Of a stretch of DNA of 44,340 nucleotides, positions 29,230 through 39,550 are shown piece after piece. The notes under the pieces were generated by a model. That model was not told the origin of the DNA and did no database searches. It saw nothing but the letters and a program-made list of their open reading frames with translations. Each line of letters begins with the position of its first letter. Position 1 is the first letter of the stretch. The stretch is taken from NCBI GenBank assembly GCA_002483085.1, contig DLHF01000010.1, positions 13,638 to 57,977 on the forward strand, in the 5' to 3' direction. The DNA comes from Ignavibacteria bacterium UBA7675 (GTDB lineage Bacteria; Bacteroidota; Ignavibacteria; Kapaibacteriales; UB7675). Made by a program: the position numbers and the translations under genes.

Positions 29230-31362
29230 ATGAATACCTTCGATTCGGAGCATATCAGGAATGTTGCCCTGCTCGGACACTCAGGTTCCGGTAAGACTAC
29301 TCTTGCCGAGACAATGATGTTCGAAGCAGGCGTTATCACTCGCAGGGGGGCGGTAGAGGAACGCAACACAGTATCCGACTACCATGAGATCGAACACGAA
29401 CGAGGTACATCAATTTTCGGTACGCTTTTGCACACCGAATGGAAGCACTACAAAATCAATGTCATCGACACGCCCGGCTACGACGACTTCGTAGGCGAAG
29501 TCATTTCCGCTTTGCGTGTAGCTGATACGGGAATTCTGCTGCTGAGCTCGCCCGATGGTGTAGAGGTGGGCACAGAGCTCATCTGGCAATACACAGAACG
29601 CTTCAAAACGCCCATGATTCTCGTGGTCAACAAAATAGACCACGACAAATCGAACTTCGACCGCACAGTAGAGCAAGCCCGCACGCAGTTTGGCCGCGCT
29701 GTCATCCCGGTGCAGTATCCGCTGAACGAAGGCGCTGGCTTCGACACGATTGTAGACGTGCTGAAAATGACTGCTTACCGCTTTCCCGCCGAAGGAGGCA
29801 AACCCGAAAAACTTCCTATTCCCGACAGCGAAAAAGAAAAAGCCAGCCATTTGCACAACGAGCTGATAGAAGCTATTGCTGAAAACGACGAGGGCCTGAT
29901 GGAGCTGTACTTTGAAAAAGGCGAGCTCGACGAGGACGAAATGCGGAACGGTCTGAAAAAGGCGATGATTAATCACCAGCTTTTTCCCCTGTTCTGCCTG
30001 TCGGCAAAGCGCAACATGGGCAGCGGGCGCCTGATGGGATTCGTCGATAATGTCGTGCCATCGCCGCGCGATATGCCGCCGCAAACAGCTACCAACGGCC
30101 AGAACATCCTGTGCGATCCCAAAGGCCCTACTGTACTGTTTATCTACAAAACTCTTTCGGAGCCACACGTAGGCGACATGTCGTACTTCCGCGTGTACTC
30201 CGGTACAGTGCGCTCGGGCATGGACCTTGTCAACTCCGAAACCGGCGTTACCGAACGCGTAGGGCACCTGTTTCTTATCGACGGCAAAAAGCGAACCGAG
30301 GTACACAACATACCAGCCGGAGACATTGGCGCTACGGTAAAGCTGAAGAACACTCATGCGAACAACACCTTGCACGACAAAGGTTTTGATGTAAGCCTGC
30401 CGGCCATTGTGTTCCCCACCCCAAAGGTTCGCACAGCCGTGCGCCCTGCTAATACACGGGATGACGAAAAGTTGGGCACTGCACTGCATCAGCTCCACGA
30501 GGAAGACCCTACGCTGATTGTAGAACACTCGCAGGAGCTGCGGCAAACGCTTCTCTATGGCCAGGGCGAACTGCACTTTGTGGTCTGCCGATGGCGACTA
30601 CAGCACCGCTTTGGCGTGGACGTAGAATTTGTAGAGCCCCGCATTCCCTATCGCGAAACAATCCAGCAATCAGTAAAAGGGCACTACAGACACAAAAAAC
30701 AGACAGGCGGCGCAGGCCAGTATGGCGAAGTGCACATGATTGTAGAGCCCTATTTCGATAATATGGCGCCCACGCCAAATGTACATGTGCGCTCTACTGA
30801 AGAAGTAGAACTGCCGTGGGGCGGAAGGCTTATCTTCCAGAACTGCATTGTAGGCGGAGTAATCGACACGCGATTTATGCCTGCAATTATGAAAGGCGTT
30901 ATGGAAAAAATGCACAACGGACCGCTTACGGGCTCATATGTACGCGACGTGCGCGTAAGCATCTCCGACGGCAGCATGCACGCCGTAGACTCCAACGACG
31001 CGGCCTTTAAGACCGCAGGTATGATGGCATTCAAAGCGAGCTTTATGGAAGCCGATCCCAGAATACTGGAACCGATATACGAGGTGGATATTGTCGTGCC
31101 CAACGAGTACATTGGCGATGTAATGAGCGACCTCCCATCGCGCCGGGGCGTGATACTCGGCATCGACTCCGATGGCCACTATCAGCGTGTAAAAGCCAGG
31201 GTGCCGCTTGCAGAGTTGGATCGCTACTCTACAGCTCTGCGCTCTATGACACAGGGGCGCGCAACCTACACGAGTTCGTTCCTCGATTACACTCCTGTTC
31301 CGGCTGATGTCCAGCAAAAGCTCATAGCAGCACATCAGTCCGAGCAGCTCGCCGAAGTATAA
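29230..31362 (+). CDS. Elongation factor G-like GTPase, FusA2 type
   Basis: The 710-residue protein has the EF-G domain order. G1 reads GHSGSGKTTL (residues 16-25), in place of AHIDAGKTT of canonical EF-G; G2 reads EHERGTSIFG; G3 is DTPGYDDF near residue 80 and G4 is NKID near 133. Domains III-V contain PRIPYRETIQQSVKGHYRHKKQTGG-type and VGGVIDTRFMPAIMKGV-type blocks and the C-terminal VPLAELDRYSTALRSMTQGR. The G1/G2 changes mark the FusA2/EF-G-like branch that often accompanies canonical EF-G and may act in ribosome rescue or recycling, not elongation. It is cytosolic. A GC-rich hairpin follows. Confidence 0.9.
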   Translation: MNTFDSEHIRNVALLGHSGSGKTTLAETMMFEAGVITRRGAVEERNTVSDYHEIEHERGTSIFGTLLHTEWKHYKINVIDTPGYDDFVGEVISALRVADTGILLLSSPDGVEVGTELIWQYTERFKTPMILVVNKIDHDKSNFDRTVEQARTQFGRAVIPVQYPLNEGAGFDTIVDVLKMTAYRFPAEGGKPEKLPIPDSEKEKASHLHNELIEAIAENDEGLMELYFEKGELDEDEMRNGLKKAMINHQLFPLFCLSAKRNMGSGRLMGFVDNVVPSPRDMPPQTATNGQNILCDPKGPTVLFIYKTLSEPHVGDMSYFRVYSGTVRSGMDLVNSETGVTERVGHLFLIDGKKRTEVHNIPAGDIGATVKLKNTHANNTLHDKGFDVSLPAIVFPTPKVRTAVRPANTRDDEKLGTALHQLHEEDPTLIVEHSQELRQTLLYGQGELHFVVCRWRLQHRFGVDVEFVEPRIPYRETIQQSVKGHYRHKKQTGGAGQYGEVHMIVEPYFDNMAPTPNVHVRSTEEVELPWGGRLIFQNCIVGGVIDTRFMPAIMKGVMEKMHNGPLTGSYVRDVRVSISDGSMHAVDSNDAAFKTAGMMAFKASFMEADPRILEPIYEVDIVVPNEYIGDVMSDLPSRRGVILGIDSDGHYQRVKARVPLAELDRYSTALRSMTQGRATYTSSFLDYTPVPADVQQKLIAAHQSEQLAEV

Positions 31363-31373
31363 ACACCGTACAG

Positions 31374-31392
31374 GGGCGGCTACGCGCCGCCC
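31374..31392 (+). terminator. Hairpin after the EF-G-like gene
   Basis: A 7-bp all-G/C stem (GGGCGGC with GCCGCCC) closes a 5-base loop 11 bp after the stop, followed by a pyrimidine run TTCCTTCTCTCCTTTCTG. It is probably a terminator, though the T-run is interrupted. Confidence 0.7.
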
Positions 31393-31576
31393 TTCCTTCT
31401 CTCCTTTCTGTAACCCGCCGACCGCTCTTCGCGTCAAAGGAAAACTGCCCCTTTGCTGCATTTGTACCTTGCCGAGCAGGAAGCCCGGAAAGGTACACGA
31501 ATGTACAAGCCGAATAGAGCTTGCTAATGTTCGGGATTATGCATTAATTTCCGACTACACTTTCCGGTAGGAATAC

Positions 31577-33721
31577 ATGGTACACGCTGCAACAGTCCTC
31601 AAACAATTCCGCTATTTTCTCTGCTCGGCTCTGCTGGCAATGGCCTGCTGTATGGCAGCGCCCACCGCGTATGCACAATGGGTGCGCATGGACAACATTC
31701 CTGCTGGCTATGATTCCAACCACTGGCTCGATGTTTTTTTTCTGCCTTCCAATCCGCGCTTTGGCTGGATATGCGGCTATCAGAGCTTTGTACTCCGCAC
31801 AGTAGATGGCGGCAAAACTTGGCAGGGAATTACAGCAGATGCAAACAGCCTGCAATTAGAAAGCATCCACTTTGCCTCGCCTACAATAGGCTACACATCG
31901 GGCGGTGGTCGCATTCTGAAAACCGTCGACGGCGGTGTATCGTGGTTTGATGTTTCGCCCAACGACCCGTTTGGCGGAGGGGCGCTCTGGGGTTGCTATT
32001 TTGTAAGCCCGGATACTGGAGTGGTAGTAGGCGGAGGTTGTTTCGACTCGCGGCAGAATTTCTACCGCACCACCGACGGCGGACAGTCGTGGTCGGTCTT
32101 CCGCGCCTCGCTCCCAAACTCCGGCATGACCGATGCCATGCTGTACTCCGGCAATGGGCTCGGCTATGCGTCCAGCAGCGGCACAATATGGCGCACAAGC
32201 AACGGCGGCAATACATGGTCGCTCTTCCTGCGCACAGGCACTACCGACTGGCAGGAAGAAATTACCAATATCAAGTCCACTTTCCTCGTACCCGTGTCCG
32301 GTTCGCCATGCGGCGGCGAAGACAGTCGCGGCGGGATTCGCATGACAATAGACAATGGCGCAAACTGGCGACAGTATATCACTGGCTTTAATATGTATGG
32401 TACATTCCTGATCGATACTCTGCGCGGCTGGGCCTGTGGCGGCAGTGGTTCTGTGTACTACACTCCCGATGGCGGCCTGACTTGGAAAAAGCGCGATTGC
32501 GGTATTCATCCCACCGACGACCTCGACGATATTTGGTTTATCACCGATACGCTGGGCTGGGTAGTGGGCAATGGCGTGTACAAGCTCGAAACCCGTGCAG
32601 CACTGCCTACCAATCTCACGGTTGAAGGAAAGTCGGCAGTGTGCGAAGGCGATAGTGTTGTCATCAGCGCTCCGCCGGGCTATGCGTCCTACCTGTGGTC
32701 TACCGGCGAAACAACGCGCTCAATTGCCGTAGGCACACCGGGCACCTACTACGCCATTGCTACCGATTCGCTCGGCTGCCCCTATGATTTCGACACGGTA
32801 CAGGTCAGCATCCTACCGCGCCGGGCTCCATCCATTACAGCGATTGGCTCCCTGGACTTCTGCAAGGGCGACAGCGTGGTATTGGAAGCACAACCGGGCT
32901 TTGGGTCGTATTTGTGGTCTACCGGCGAGACAACGCGCTCAATTACAGTCCACCTATCCGGCAGCTACAGCGTAAGTGCGGTATCGGCTAATGGCTGCGA
33001 TGGCTTATCGGATACGATTGTTGTTAATGTGCGCCCTGCGAGCAATCAACTACTTGTACGCACCGACCCCGATGGCGCGATTACCTTCGACACTGTAGGC
33101 ATTGTGGGCAGATTCTGCCGCGATATCATTGTGGTGAACCTCGACGATACTCTTGCATTTCATTTGGACGCTCCGGGGGTATTTTTTGCCGACAACATGT
33201 ATTTCTCCCTGCCGCCGGGCCAGTTCCCCATTGTGATTGCCCCGCTCGATTCTGTGCGGCTGCTCGCCTGCTATACACCTTCGCAACCCGAGCGCGAAAG
33301 CGATACGCTGATAGTCGCCGACAATTGTTCGATAAAGCGGGCAGTAGTATTTGGCAGCGGTGGTAAAAGCACATATACCGTAGAGAGCCAATGCGATATT
33401 TCGCTTACTCTGCGCACTATCGCCTACAACTCTTTTCTCCTGCGTATGCACCCACCCGCCCCAAATCCAGCCTCGGACATCGTGCGTATTCCGGTGACAT
33501 TCCAAGCCGAAGAGCCGGATCAGGCTTTACTGCGCTGCACACTACACGATGAATTTGGCACCGTAGTAGCTGCTGGCACTATTGATGGTTTGTCCACATC
33601 CGGCAGCATGACCTACGGCGAATTTATCCTCGATGTATCACACTTGGCACAAGGCATGTACTTCATCAGCGTGCTCACTCCCTATGGTTCATCAGTGCTC
33701 CCACTTGTAGTAAACAAATAG
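31577..33721 (+). CDS. T9SS cargo: YCF48/BNR repeats plus Ig-like modules
   Basis: 714 residues with a Sec signal peptide to about residue 34 (MACCMAAPTAYAQ). Six repeats end in patterns like RTVDGGKTW, KTVDGGVSW, RTTDGGQSW, RTSNGGNTW, MTIDNGANW and YTPDGGLTW, a YCF48/sialidase-like propeller. Two Ig/PKD-like modules follow, each with C(E/K)GDSVV...YLWSTGETTRSI and a final conserved Gly-Cys. The C-terminus starts APNPASD and ends in LAQGMYFISVLTP, a T9SS sorting domain (CTD) that guides export over the outer membrane. Role: surface-bound or released protein of unknown ligand. No T9SS core gene is in the window. Confidence 0.88.
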   Translation: MVHAATVLKQFRYFLCSALLAMACCMAAPTAYAQWVRMDNIPAGYDSNHWLDVFFLPSNPRFGWICGYQSFVLRTVDGGKTWQGITADANSLQLESIHFASPTIGYTSGGGRILKTVDGGVSWFDVSPNDPFGGGALWGCYFVSPDTGVVVGGGCFDSRQNFYRTTDGGQSWSVFRASLPNSGMTDAMLYSGNGLGYASSSGTIWRTSNGGNTWSLFLRTGTTDWQEEITNIKSTFLVPVSGSPCGGEDSRGGIRMTIDNGANWRQYITGFNMYGTFLIDTLRGWACGGSGSVYYTPDGGLTWKKRDCGIHPTDDLDDIWFITDTLGWVVGNGVYKLETRAALPTNLTVEGKSAVCEGDSVVISAPPGYASYLWSTGETTRSIAVGTPGTYYAIATDSLGCPYDFDTVQVSILPRRAPSITAIGSLDFCKGDSVVLEAQPGFGSYLWSTGETTRSITVHLSGSYSVSAVSANGCDGLSDTIVVNVRPASNQLLVRTDPDGAITFDTVGIVGRFCRDIIVVNLDDTLAFHLDAPGVFFADNMYFSLPPGQFPIVIAPLDSVRLLACYTPSQPERESDTLIVADNCSIKRAVVFGSGGKSTYTVESQCDISLTLRTIAYNSFLLRMHPPAPNPASDIVRIPVTFQAEEPDQALLRCTLHDEFGTVVAAGTIDGLSTSGSMTYGEFILDVSHLAQGMYFISVLTPYGSSVLPLVVNK

Positions 33722-34064
33722 GTACGATTTCGTGCCTTGTTTCTCACGCTCATAAAGTATTCTTTGCACCTCGCTGTACCGGTGCAGAATTGCTCGCTAC
33801 TGGGTGGCCCATACTTCCGTCGTAACAAGCCACATCCTACCGGATAATCGCCGTACCCTGCGATTAGCTGCTGCGATGTAGGCCGAAAAGCCACGCGGCG
33901 GATGTGCAGCGCGGTGCGCAGACTACAAGCCTACACAGAGACCGAAGCGCCATAGTCTGGTTCGCGCCAAATCTATAACAGCTATTCATATATTCCGTCC
34001 GCTAACCGGCACCAGCACTTTTTTACCCATTACTGTGCGGTAGCAAACCATTGGAAAGGCTTCT
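33722..34064. other. Intergenic region, 343 bp
   Basis: No gene is seen. A GC-rich segment at 33892-33917 has a 23/26-base match at 39197-39222 in the next long gap; AGAGACCGA also follows in both, after a different distance. The last 40 bp before ATG 34065 contain GGAAAGG, the ribosome site. Confidence 0.55.
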
Positions 34065-37000
34065 ATGAACTCTTGTTTCTCTGTATGCCTGCTATTGTGT
34101 GGCGTGCTCTGTTTCTATCCGGCTGCTGCCCAAACTCTGTATATTTTTCCTCCTGCTACCGACCAAGCACCCGCTATTACAACTCGGCTGTATATCTACG
34201 ACAAGGACTGGCGCACGCAGACAGGATTTTCGGCAGCGGACTTTAGAGTGGTCGAAGACGGCATTCCCCGCTCCGTGGTACAATTCTCCTGCGAGCCCTC
34301 GCCGCTACCGCCGCAGATGTCGGCTATTCTTACAATTGATGTGTCGGGCTCGATGGACTGGCCTATTGAAAAAGATTGGTCGTCCAATGCCGACCCGAAT
34401 ATCCAGAGAATTGAGATGGCGCGCCAAGCTGGTGCCTTGTGGATAGACGCATGGCCCGATGGCTGGGAGTGCGCTCTTACATCATTTCAAAAAAGCGCGG
34501 CTATAGTGCGGGATTTCACCACTGATAAATCGCAACTGCGCCAGGGAGTGATATCGCTGCGACCAGACGGCGGCACAAGCTACGCAAACGCTTTTTTAGA
34601 CCCCAAGGCCGGTGCTCTTACCCTTGCGGCCAGAGCCAAAAACAAGCCGGTCATCGTCCTGCTTACCGATGGTGAGAGCCAAGATCGGTATTCTGCAAAC
34701 GATATTATCGCCAAAGCAAAGAAGGCTGGAGCGGCTATTTACTGCATCTGCCTTGGTATGCCAGCCCCACCCGACCTCAACAAGATTGCATCGCAGACTG
34801 GCGGTATCTGCTACGACAGAATATACACGCAGGCGGAGCTCATGGAAGTGTACCGACGGGTAGTTGATGTAGTGCTCAATGTAAAGCCGTGCACTCTTAC
34901 ATGGAACACAGAGCTCAACTGCACCGCGCAACGCCACGTGGAGATTTCCCTGCCTGCTCTGGCAGTATCGAACCAGACTTCGTACACATTGGGGCGCCTG
35001 CAGATTCCCCACACGATAATCGACCCAATTGGCATTGAACTCGGCTTTATTGCCCCCGGTGCTACCAAAGACACCTCTGTCACGATAAAAGCAGGGCCGT
35101 TTCCCATCACTATTACCAATATTGTAAGCTCCACTACAGCGATCCGCACAGAGGCGGTCACTTTGCCATTTACTCTTCAAGCTAGCCAGCAGCGCACTCT
35201 CCGCGTGACATTTGCTCCGAATGATTCTGCCCAAATGTATGCCGACCTCACATTGGAGGGCACGATGTGCCACGGCAACACTGTACAGTTCACTGGCGGC
35301 TTTCCCGGTATTGTGGCAGCCGCGCCCACGCTCCATTTGCTCTCGCCCAATGGAGGCGAAATCCTACCTGTAGGCAAGAAGGCGACAATTACCTGGAAGG
35401 GCACTCTGCCCGACGATACTCTGTCTCTTGAATACAGCATCGACGGAGGAAAGAACTGGACGCAGATTACCGACCGGGCAACGAATTTTTCATACGACTG
35501 GGATGTGCCCAACACACCGTCGACAACTTGCCTGATGCAAGCTGTTTTTAACCCTACGCCCCGCACGAATGCCAAGAGCGACACTACCTTGCTTTACCAC
35601 GACAGATCGGTGACTGCTGTGGATTTCAAAGCTGATACGCTCGTGGCAAGCTCCGACGACTCGGGAATTATCATCTGTATGGATAGCCCTGAAACGAACC
35701 TGAACACGACGGCCAGAACCTATGATGTACGATTCAGCCCCAACGCAAAACTTCTCGCTGTAGCCTCGGGAAACCAAGCGGAAATATGGGAGAAAGCAAC
35801 TGGTGCGCTCCTGCAAACACTCCAGCATAAGCTCATTGTGTACACTGCGGAGTTCGACCCCACAGGCAGACGTGTCCTTACAGCCAGCGGCGACGAAACT
35901 GCAAAAATCTGGAATGTAGACACAGGCACAGAGCTTTTTACAATAGAGCCCGACGCAGGCGCTGGCATCGTGTTTTGTGCGTGTTTTGATGGATCGGGCA
36001 ACCGCGTCTACACCGGACATGAGAACGGGACATTTGGCGTGTGGAATGCAGTAACCGGAGTACAGGACAAAATCGTGCCCGCACACAGTGAAATGATCTA
36101 CTCGATAGACAACAACCCAGCGGACAATACCCTTGCCACGGGCAGCCGCGATGGCAGTGTAAAAATCTGGAACAGCATCACCGGCGATTTGGTGACAACG
36201 TTTCTGGCTGAAGGCACTGAAGTGCGTGCCATCGCCTACGATCCTACGGGCAGGCTCCTCGCAGCAGGATGCGAGGATGGCACTGTGAAAATCTGGGATA
36301 TAGCGAGCAAAGAGCTGGCTCTCACGCTCATAGCTCATGGCGATATTATTACTGATATATCGTTTGCACCGGACGGACTCCACCTCGCTACATCGAGCTT
36401 CGACTCTACGGTAAAGATATGGGACGTCCGGTACAGAGGCGTGATGCGCGATACGTCTGATGCGTTCTGGACAATAGCCGCGCCAATAGTAAAAGCGAAG
36501 GACATCGACTTTGGCGATGTGTATGTGACAACATCGAAGGATTCAGTCGTGCACGAGTTTCTCGTCAACGAAGGAATTATTCCCGCCCGAATCGACAGCG
36601 TGCGGATAAGCGGTACAGGCAAAGCTGCTTTTGCCAACGATATGAACATAGAAGGAGTTGAGCTGCCAGCCGGTGCACGGCGAAATGCTACACTGCGCTT
36701 TACGCCTCCGGCTGTAGGTCTGTACGAAGCAAAGTTCACCGTGTACTATCACGGATTGTACGGCCAATACACGCTGCGCGGTCGCGGCATCCGCCCCCCT
36801 GTGGAGCTCATCAGAAAGGAAATAGACTTTGGGCGCGTCCAGGTAGGCACGGGCAAGGACACAACGGATGTCGTTCTCCGCAATATAGGGACAGCGCCTG
36901 TCACTGTGGCATCAGTAGAAGTAATGGATCCAAACGCAGACCTATTCAGTGTGCTGTCGGCGGTGACACCGTTTGTCCTACAGCCAGACGAAGAATACCA

Positions 37001-39050
37001 TGTATCGCTGCGTTTCTCGCCAGTGGTAATTGGCTCGGCGAGCAGCCAGCTAGTAATCAGATGCAACGCCGTGTCCTTCCCATTGGACATCAGCCTGTTT
37101 GGCACTGGTGTCGGCCAAGCAGTGGTTGATATGGGACCACCAGCAGAATTTCCTATCGCATGCTACCAGCAGTCGACATCGCAATCGCTCCAAGTGGTAA
37201 ACCCTTTTACAAATGCTTCGGTGACAATTACCAATGTGCATATTGAGGGAGCGCATGCCGGGGAGTTCAGCGCAACAGCCGGTGCAGTGGTTCCCTTTAT
37301 TGTGGCACCGGGTGGCACGCACGACATCACCATACGTTGCACACCGGCGCAGGCGGGAATACGACAAGCCGACTTGATCCTTGACGCCAAAAGCTCGATG
37401 GGAGAGAGCGTGTTTTTCAGGCAATTACGTGCAGAAAAAGATACTCTTGCTTTCGGGCTTTCGACTTCGCTTGTGGAAATGAACGGCCTGCGCGAGTTCG
37501 AGGCAAAAAGCGATTCGGTAGGAGTGATGAATACTGGAACCGCGCCGCTTGCATTTGCTGTACCCCAGACAATCGGCGGCTTTGCTGTCGACAGCGTTGC
37601 ACCTAATCCGATTCTACCCGGCGGCTCGGGATTCATCTACATCCACTACAGCGGCGGCGCACAGGGTACAATCGACAATCAGCAGTTCATAAGCGCACAG
37701 GCCTGCAGCGCAATATCTGTGCAGCTTTTGGCCTCCGTGCAGAAATGGCCGTCGGTGCTCGCTCAGTCCATGCCTATTAATACGCTCGCTTTCCCTGCCC
37801 TGCTTTGCATCGGCGAACAACGCGATACGACGATTGAGCTGTCGAATACTGGCCCAGCACCTGTCACTATAGCGTCAATTAGCACAAGCGGGACCCACTC
37901 TGGCGATTTTATTGTGACGTTTTCTGGCAATCGGACACTTGCTCCACAGGAATCCACAACTCTGCATGTACGGTTTACCCCAGCGGCGCCGGGTGTCAGA
38001 ACTGCAACGATGCTTATTACTACCAGCGTCAACGACAGCACATTCGCACTTCCACTTTCGGGCACATGCTCTCGTCCGGACCTCGACATTACCAGCGATC
38101 TTGATATGGGCTCGGTACAAAAGGCAACGGCGACAACGGCGGTGGTGGCACTGCACAATACCGGCGATGTACCACTTACATGGAGCATCCCTGCCGTCGA
38201 TGGATATTTTTCGGTTGTATCTATCGACCCACCAACGGCACAGCCCGGGGAAGTTTCCAAGGTAACTATCCTGTTCAGCGGTGCATCGGTGGAAGGCAGC
38301 TACAAAGGCACGCTGGTATTTGAGCACCCATGCGGCACCGATAAAAGCGTCGGGGTTCGCATACAAGTCAGTGATATTCCACTCATTGCCGCACGAGTAG
38401 GCACAGCACAAGGAGCACCGGGCGACATCATTACTGTGCCGGTCTATCTCGATGCACCCTCTGCTCTCGCAGACCGGGGTATTGAGTATTGCACGACTAC
38501 TCTGCGCTACAATGCTTCGCTGCTCGTACCGGTGGGCAACACACCTCTGGGCACTGTCGGCGGCGGTGAGCGCAGCATACCTCTTGTCATCCCTGTGGAT
38601 GGCACACAGAGCGCTCCGGCTTTAGAATTGCGCTTCAGCGTAGCTCTGGGCAACGACACATCTACAGTTCTGCGGTTAGACAGCGTGATAGCTGTAGGCG
38701 GTACAGCACGGACAACAGTGGTAAACGGTGCTTTTACTCTTACTGGTATCTGCCGCGAGGGAGGTATCCGCCTGTTCGACGGCGCAGCGACAGCGGGTCT
38801 TTCCCTACCGGCTCCAAGTCCTGCACAGGAACGAGCGAACATCGTGTACAGCATTATCGAAGCAGGCCCGACAAGCATGACAATTGTCGATATGCTCGGC
38901 CACACAACCGCCGTATTGTTTAGCGGTGTGGTTGTTCCGGGAGTGTACGAACTATCCATTCCCACGAACACTCTTTCGTCAGGCCGGTATTTTGTTCTGC
39001 TGCACACACCTACTCAAACATTTACGCAGCAGTTGCACATTGCGCGATAA
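34065..39050 (+). CDS. Giant T9SS cargo: vWA, WD40, ASH and cohesin-like modules
   Basis: 1661 residues. After a signal peptide (to about residue 23) comes a vWA domain: ILTIDVSGSMDW near residue 91 is the MIDAS DxSxS motif, with a second conserved Thr (DGGTSYANAF) and an Asp in VLLTDGESQD. An Ig-like strand module (LLSPNGGEILPVGKKATITW) precedes about seven WD40 blades, with AKIWNVDTG, FGVWNAVTG, VKIWNSITG, VKIWDIASK and VKIWDVRYRG. About six choice-of-anchor-D/ASH repeats follow (IDFGRVQVGTGKD as an example), then a cohesin-like domain (GDIITVPVYLDAP) and a T9SS CTD. It is a likely surface scaffold or adhesin. The order of modules is unusual; the metal-binding site looks complete. Confidence 0.88.
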   Translation: MNSCFSVCLLLCGVLCFYPAAAQTLYIFPPATDQAPAITTRLYIYDKDWRTQTGFSAADFRVVEDGIPRSVVQFSCEPSPLPPQMSAILTIDVSGSMDWPIEKDWSSNADPNIQRIEMARQAGALWIDAWPDGWECALTSFQKSAAIVRDFTTDKSQLRQGVISLRPDGGTSYANAFLDPKAGALTLAARAKNKPVIVLLTDGESQDRYSANDIIAKAKKAGAAIYCICLGMPAPPDLNKIASQTGGICYDRIYTQAELMEVYRRVVDVVLNVKPCTLTWNTELNCTAQRHVEISLPALAVSNQTSYTLGRLQIPHTIIDPIGIELGFIAPGATKDTSVTIKAGPFPITITNIVSSTTAIRTEAVTLPFTLQASQQRTLRVTFAPNDSAQMYADLTLEGTMCHGNTVQFTGGFPGIVAAAPTLHLLSPNGGEILPVGKKATITWKGTLPDDTLSLEYSIDGGKNWTQITDRATNFSYDWDVPNTPSTTCLMQAVFNPTPRTNAKSDTTLLYHDRSVTAVDFKADTLVASSDDSGIIICMDSPETNLNTTARTYDVRFSPNAKLLAVASGNQAEIWEKATGALLQTLQHKLIVYTAEFDPTGRRVLTASGDETAKIWNVDTGTELFTIEPDAGAGIVFCACFDGSGNRVYTGHENGTFGVWNAVTGVQDKIVPAHSEMIYSIDNNPADNTLATGSRDGSVKIWNSITGDLVTTFLAEGTEVRAIAYDPTGRLLAAGCEDGTVKIWDIASKELALTLIAHGDIITDISFAPDGLHLATSSFDSTVKIWDVRYRGVMRDTSDAFWTIAAPIVKAKDIDFGDVYVTTSKDSVVHEFLVNEGIIPARIDSVRISGTGKAAFANDMNIEGVELPAGARRNATLRFTPPAVGLYEAKFTVYYHGLYGQYTLRGRGIRPPVELIRKEIDFGRVQVGTGKDTTDVVLRNIGTAPVTVASVEVMDPNADLFSVLSAVTPFVLQPDEEYHVSLRFSPVVIGSASSQLVIRCNAVSFPLDISLFGTGVGQAVVDMGPPAEFPIACYQQSTSQSLQVVNPFTNASVTITNVHIEGAHAGEFSATAGAVVPFIVAPGGTHDITIRCTPAQAGIRQADLILDAKSSMGESVFFRQLRAEKDTLAFGLSTSLVEMNGLREFEAKSDSVGVMNTGTAPLAFAVPQTIGGFAVDSVAPNPILPGGSGFIYIHYSGGAQGTIDNQQFISAQACSAISVQLLASVQKWPSVLAQSMPINTLAFPALLCIGEQRDTTIELSNTGPAPVTIASISTSGTHSGDFIVTFSGNRTLAPQESTTLHVRFTPAAPGVRTATMLITTSVNDSTFALPLSGTCSRPDLDITSDLDMGSVQKATATTAVVALHNTGDVPLTWSIPAVDGYFSVVSIDPPTAQPGEVSKVTILFSGASVEGSYKGTLVFEHPCGTDKSVGVRIQVSDIPLIAARVGTAQGAPGDIITVPVYLDAPSALADRGIEYCTTTLRYNASLLVPVGNTPLGTVGGGERSIPLVIPVDGTQSAPALELRFSVALGNDTSTVLRLDSVIAVGGTARTTVVNGAFTLTGICREGGIRLFDGAATAGLSLPAPSPAQERANIVYSIIEAGPTSMTIVDMLGHTTAVLFSGVVVPGVYELSIPTNTLSSGRYFVLLHTPTQTFTQQLHIAR

Positions 39051-39550
39051 GAGTTGTAGCAATGGGAATCCATAAAATTCAGAACAACGCCCCTTCATAG
39101 AGATGCGGCAAACGGCAAGCGACCCAGAATAAAATTGCCCACATCCGCTCGGTGGCTGTCCCAACGCCTTGCAGAAGGGCGCAGAAAGGCGGACAGCACG
39201 CGGCGGGGGTGCTGCGCGGTGCAGAGACCGATACATGGGCAAAGATGCGTGCCTTCACAACAGCGCTGTAGACAACTTCAACGCGCAATCTTCTCAAAAT
39301 TAGGCCCGCTACGCAGGAAGTAATTGGAACAACGATGTATGCAAGGCAGCACCTTGCGATGATCGTACAAGGCAGAACGATCTTTCTCGCCCGAAAAAGC
39401 CAGGAAATTGCGGCTTCAGAAAAACAACGGCGGCACGTGCTCGTCTTATCGGCAACACATTGCGAGAACTTTTTTTTCTATCACCACGCCGATTTCCTAT
39501 TTTCGCTGTTCGATTTTCTATAAAATTTCAGCCGATGCGGAATTATACCC
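39051..39550. other. Intergenic region, 500 bp
   Basis: No gene is seen; short frames on the plus strand lack ribosome sites. The GC-rich copy of the dispersed repeat lies at 39197-39222. Near the end TTTTCTATAAAATTTCAG (about 39513-39530) is a plausible promoter element for the L,D-transpeptidase gene. Confidence 0.55.

Noticed and set aside
29410..30576. 388-residue minus-strand frame
   Set aside because: Antisense to the EF-G-like gene with no motif of its own.
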